NCBI RefSeq assembly: GCF_913046405.1
Contig: NZ_CAJWRQ010000004.1
Coordinates: forward strand, 1 to 57,197
From: an uncultured Christiangramia sp.
Lineage (GTDB): Bacteria; Bacteroidota; Bacteroidia; Flavobacteriales; Flavobacteriaceae
Length of the DNA stretch: 57,197 bases
Direction of reading: 5' to 3'
In this document: in pieces, positions 56,190-57,197 of the stretch
How the letters are laid out: each line of letters opens with the position of its first letter
Numbering within the stretch: the stretch's first letter is position 1
Position numbers and translations under genes: made by a program
The notes under the pieces: generated by a model
The model's database searches: none
What the model was told of the DNA's origin: nothing
What the model saw: only the letters and a program-made list of their open reading frames with translations

Positions 56190-57081
56190 TACCAGATTAT
56201 TAGCCATTCTGGCAGCCATTGGAGCGAGCACCATTTACGGGATCAACCATACGCTTGCCAAAGGTTTAATGCCTTTGTATATCGAGCCTTTCGGTTTTAT
56301 ATTACTTCGAGTGACCGGTGCAGCGATTCTTTTCTGGTCGATAAGCATTTTTGCACCGAAAGAAAAGATCGCAACTTCTGACTGGCCGCGTATTATTGGC
56401 TGTGCTATTTTTGGGATGGTTATTAATATGCTGTTCTTTTTTAAAGGGCTTAGTCTTTCAACACCTATCAATAGTTCGGTCATCATTACATTATCGCCAG
56501 TAATGGTTTTGATCCTTGCTTCCGTCCTGATAAAAGAACGTATCACCTTATTAAAAACTATTGGGATCATTGTAGGAATGGCAGGTGCGCTGGTGTTGGT
56601 GCTTTTTAGCTCAGATCAAAACCAGAACGCCCCTAACATCCCGTTAGGAAATGTTCTTTTTATCGTCAATGCCTTCTCTTATGGTCTATACCTTATACTC
56701 GTAAAACCACTGACTAGAAAATATCATGCGATCACTTTGATGAAGTGGCTATTCTTAATCGCCGTATTCATCAATCTTCCTATTACTTATTCTGAATTTG
56801 TTGCTGTGGACTGGAACAATTTACCATTGGATGCGATCTGGAAAATGGGATTTGTGGTTCTTGGAACAACGTTTATGACCTATTTACTGAATATTTATGC
56901 CCTGAAGCAGCTTTCAGCATCAACGATAAGTGCATTCATATACCTGCAACCGCTTATCGCGATCACCTTCGCCATCATGGTTGGGGCAGATTCCCTGAAC
57001 TGGACGAAGGGAATTGCGGCTACACTGGTATTCGTTGGGGTGTATATGGTAAGTATGAAAAAGACAAAAGTAAAGGCCTGA
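56182..57081 (+). CDS. EamA/DMT-superfamily transporter
   Basis: About 299 residues with ten hydrophobic helices in two EamA repeats: ASTIYGINHTLAKGL with SSVIITLSPVMVLILASVL in the first, NAFSYGLYLILVKPL with STISAFIYLQPLIAITFA in the second. I use ATG 56182, since the upstream start lies within the ArsC-like frame. Likely an exporter of a metabolite or amino acid; substrate unknown. Confidence 0.9.
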   Translation: MDNTRLLAILAAIGASTIYGINHTLAKGLMPLYIEPFGFILLRVTGAAILFWSISIFAPKEKIATSDWPRIIGCAIFGMVINMLFFFKGLSLSTPINSSVIITLSPVMVLILASVLIKERITLLKTIGIIVGMAGALVLVLFSSDQNQNAPNIPLGNVLFIVNAFSYGLYLILVKPLTRKYHAITLMKWLFLIAVFINLPITYSEFVAVDWNNLPLDAIWKMGFVVLGTTFMTYLLNIYALKQLSASTISAFIYLQPLIAITFAIMVGADSLNWTKGIAATLVFVGVYMVSMKKTKVKA

Positions 57082-57104
57082 TATTGTAGAATAAATCTAC
57101 AATA
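57082..57104 (+). terminator. Weak hairpin after the EamA gene
   Basis: TATTGTAGA (57082-57090) / TCTACAATA (57096-57104) with a 5-nt loop directly after the stop codon; no T-run follows at once. Confidence 0.4.
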
Positions 57105-57132
57105 CAGACCTTTCTATAAAACTTAATACTGC

Positions 57133-57197
57133 TTATAGTTTAGCCAGCTCTTCGCTGCTTAAATTATCTGGTCGTTTGCCGTATTTACGGGTATCTT
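57133..57197 (-). CDS. C-terminal end of an unidentified protein, partial
   Basis: A minus-strand frame enters the window edge and ends at TAA 57135-57133, reading DTRKYGKRPDNLSSEELAKL. The polar, helical composition fits a real C-terminus and the position is convergent with the EamA gene, but too little is visible to name it. Confidence 0.5.
   Translation of the reverse strand, partial: DTRKYGKRPDNLSSEELAKL

Overview
The window looks like a chromosomal segment of a marine member of the Bacteroidota, most likely Flavobacteriaceae (Gramella/Christiangramia-like). This is inferred from the SusC/SusD pair, the many Bacteroidota-type lipoproteins, the AT-rich sequence and the weak ribosome binding sites. 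No taxonomic marker gene is present, so the genus is a guess.

Layout. (1) 1-3.1 kb: the 3' part of an outer-membrane beta-barrel protein, then a haloacid-dehalogenase-like gene split by one in-frame stop. (2) 3.1-4.05 kb: gene-poor junction. (3) 4.05-37.4 kb: a large polysaccharide utilisation locus (PUL) for acetylated galacto(gluco)mannan. It has two esterases (CE2-like and sialate-O-acetylesterase-like), then on the minus strand a GH3, a GH140/DUF4038-like enzyme, GH5_7 and GH26 mannanases, a mannobiose 2-epimerase, a GH130 phosphorylase, an SSS sodium symporter and a second GH26. An AraC-type regulator and a GH5_2 enzyme diverge from these. The plus-strand block SusC, SusD, a TIG surface glycan-binding protein and a FAS1-domain surface protein follows, ended by a terminator. 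After it come a GH27 alpha-galactosidase, a second, exported epimerase on the minus strand, and an operon of GH9, a third GH26 and an unclassified clan GH-A hydrolase. (4) 37.4-42.4 kb: decayed, repeat-rich DNA with a frameshifted beta-barrel gene, a tyrosine integrase pseudogene with two frameshifts, and tRNA-Arg(CCU). (5) 42.6-57.2 kb: ordinary chromosomal genes (DUF1028, small lipoprotein, cyclase-like DUF3095, M28 and S9 peptidases, class V aminotransferase, GH97, cystathionine gamma-synthase/lyase, DUF3298, ArsC/Spx-like, EamA).

How the locus is likely to work (inference from families). Surface endo-mannanase and glycan-binding lipoproteins cut and hold mannan, and SusCD imports oligomers. 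Periplasmic esterases, GH27, GH26, GH5, GH9 and GH3 remove acetyl, galactosyl and glucosyl groups and shorten chains to mannobiose. The SSS symporter takes the disaccharide across the inner membrane, the cytosolic epimerase converts Man-Man to Man-Glc, and GH130 phosphorolyses it to mannose 1-phosphate and glucose.

The PUL lies between two copies of a 15-bp sequence (3850-3864 and 42313-42327). One copy is just upstream of the ruined integrase and beside tRNA-Arg. The PUL may therefore have arrived as a mobile island of about 38 kb that is now fixed. The most novel-looking proteins are the FAS1 plus duplicated-module surface protein, the exported epimerase and the clan GH-A enzyme at 35.5-37.4 kb.
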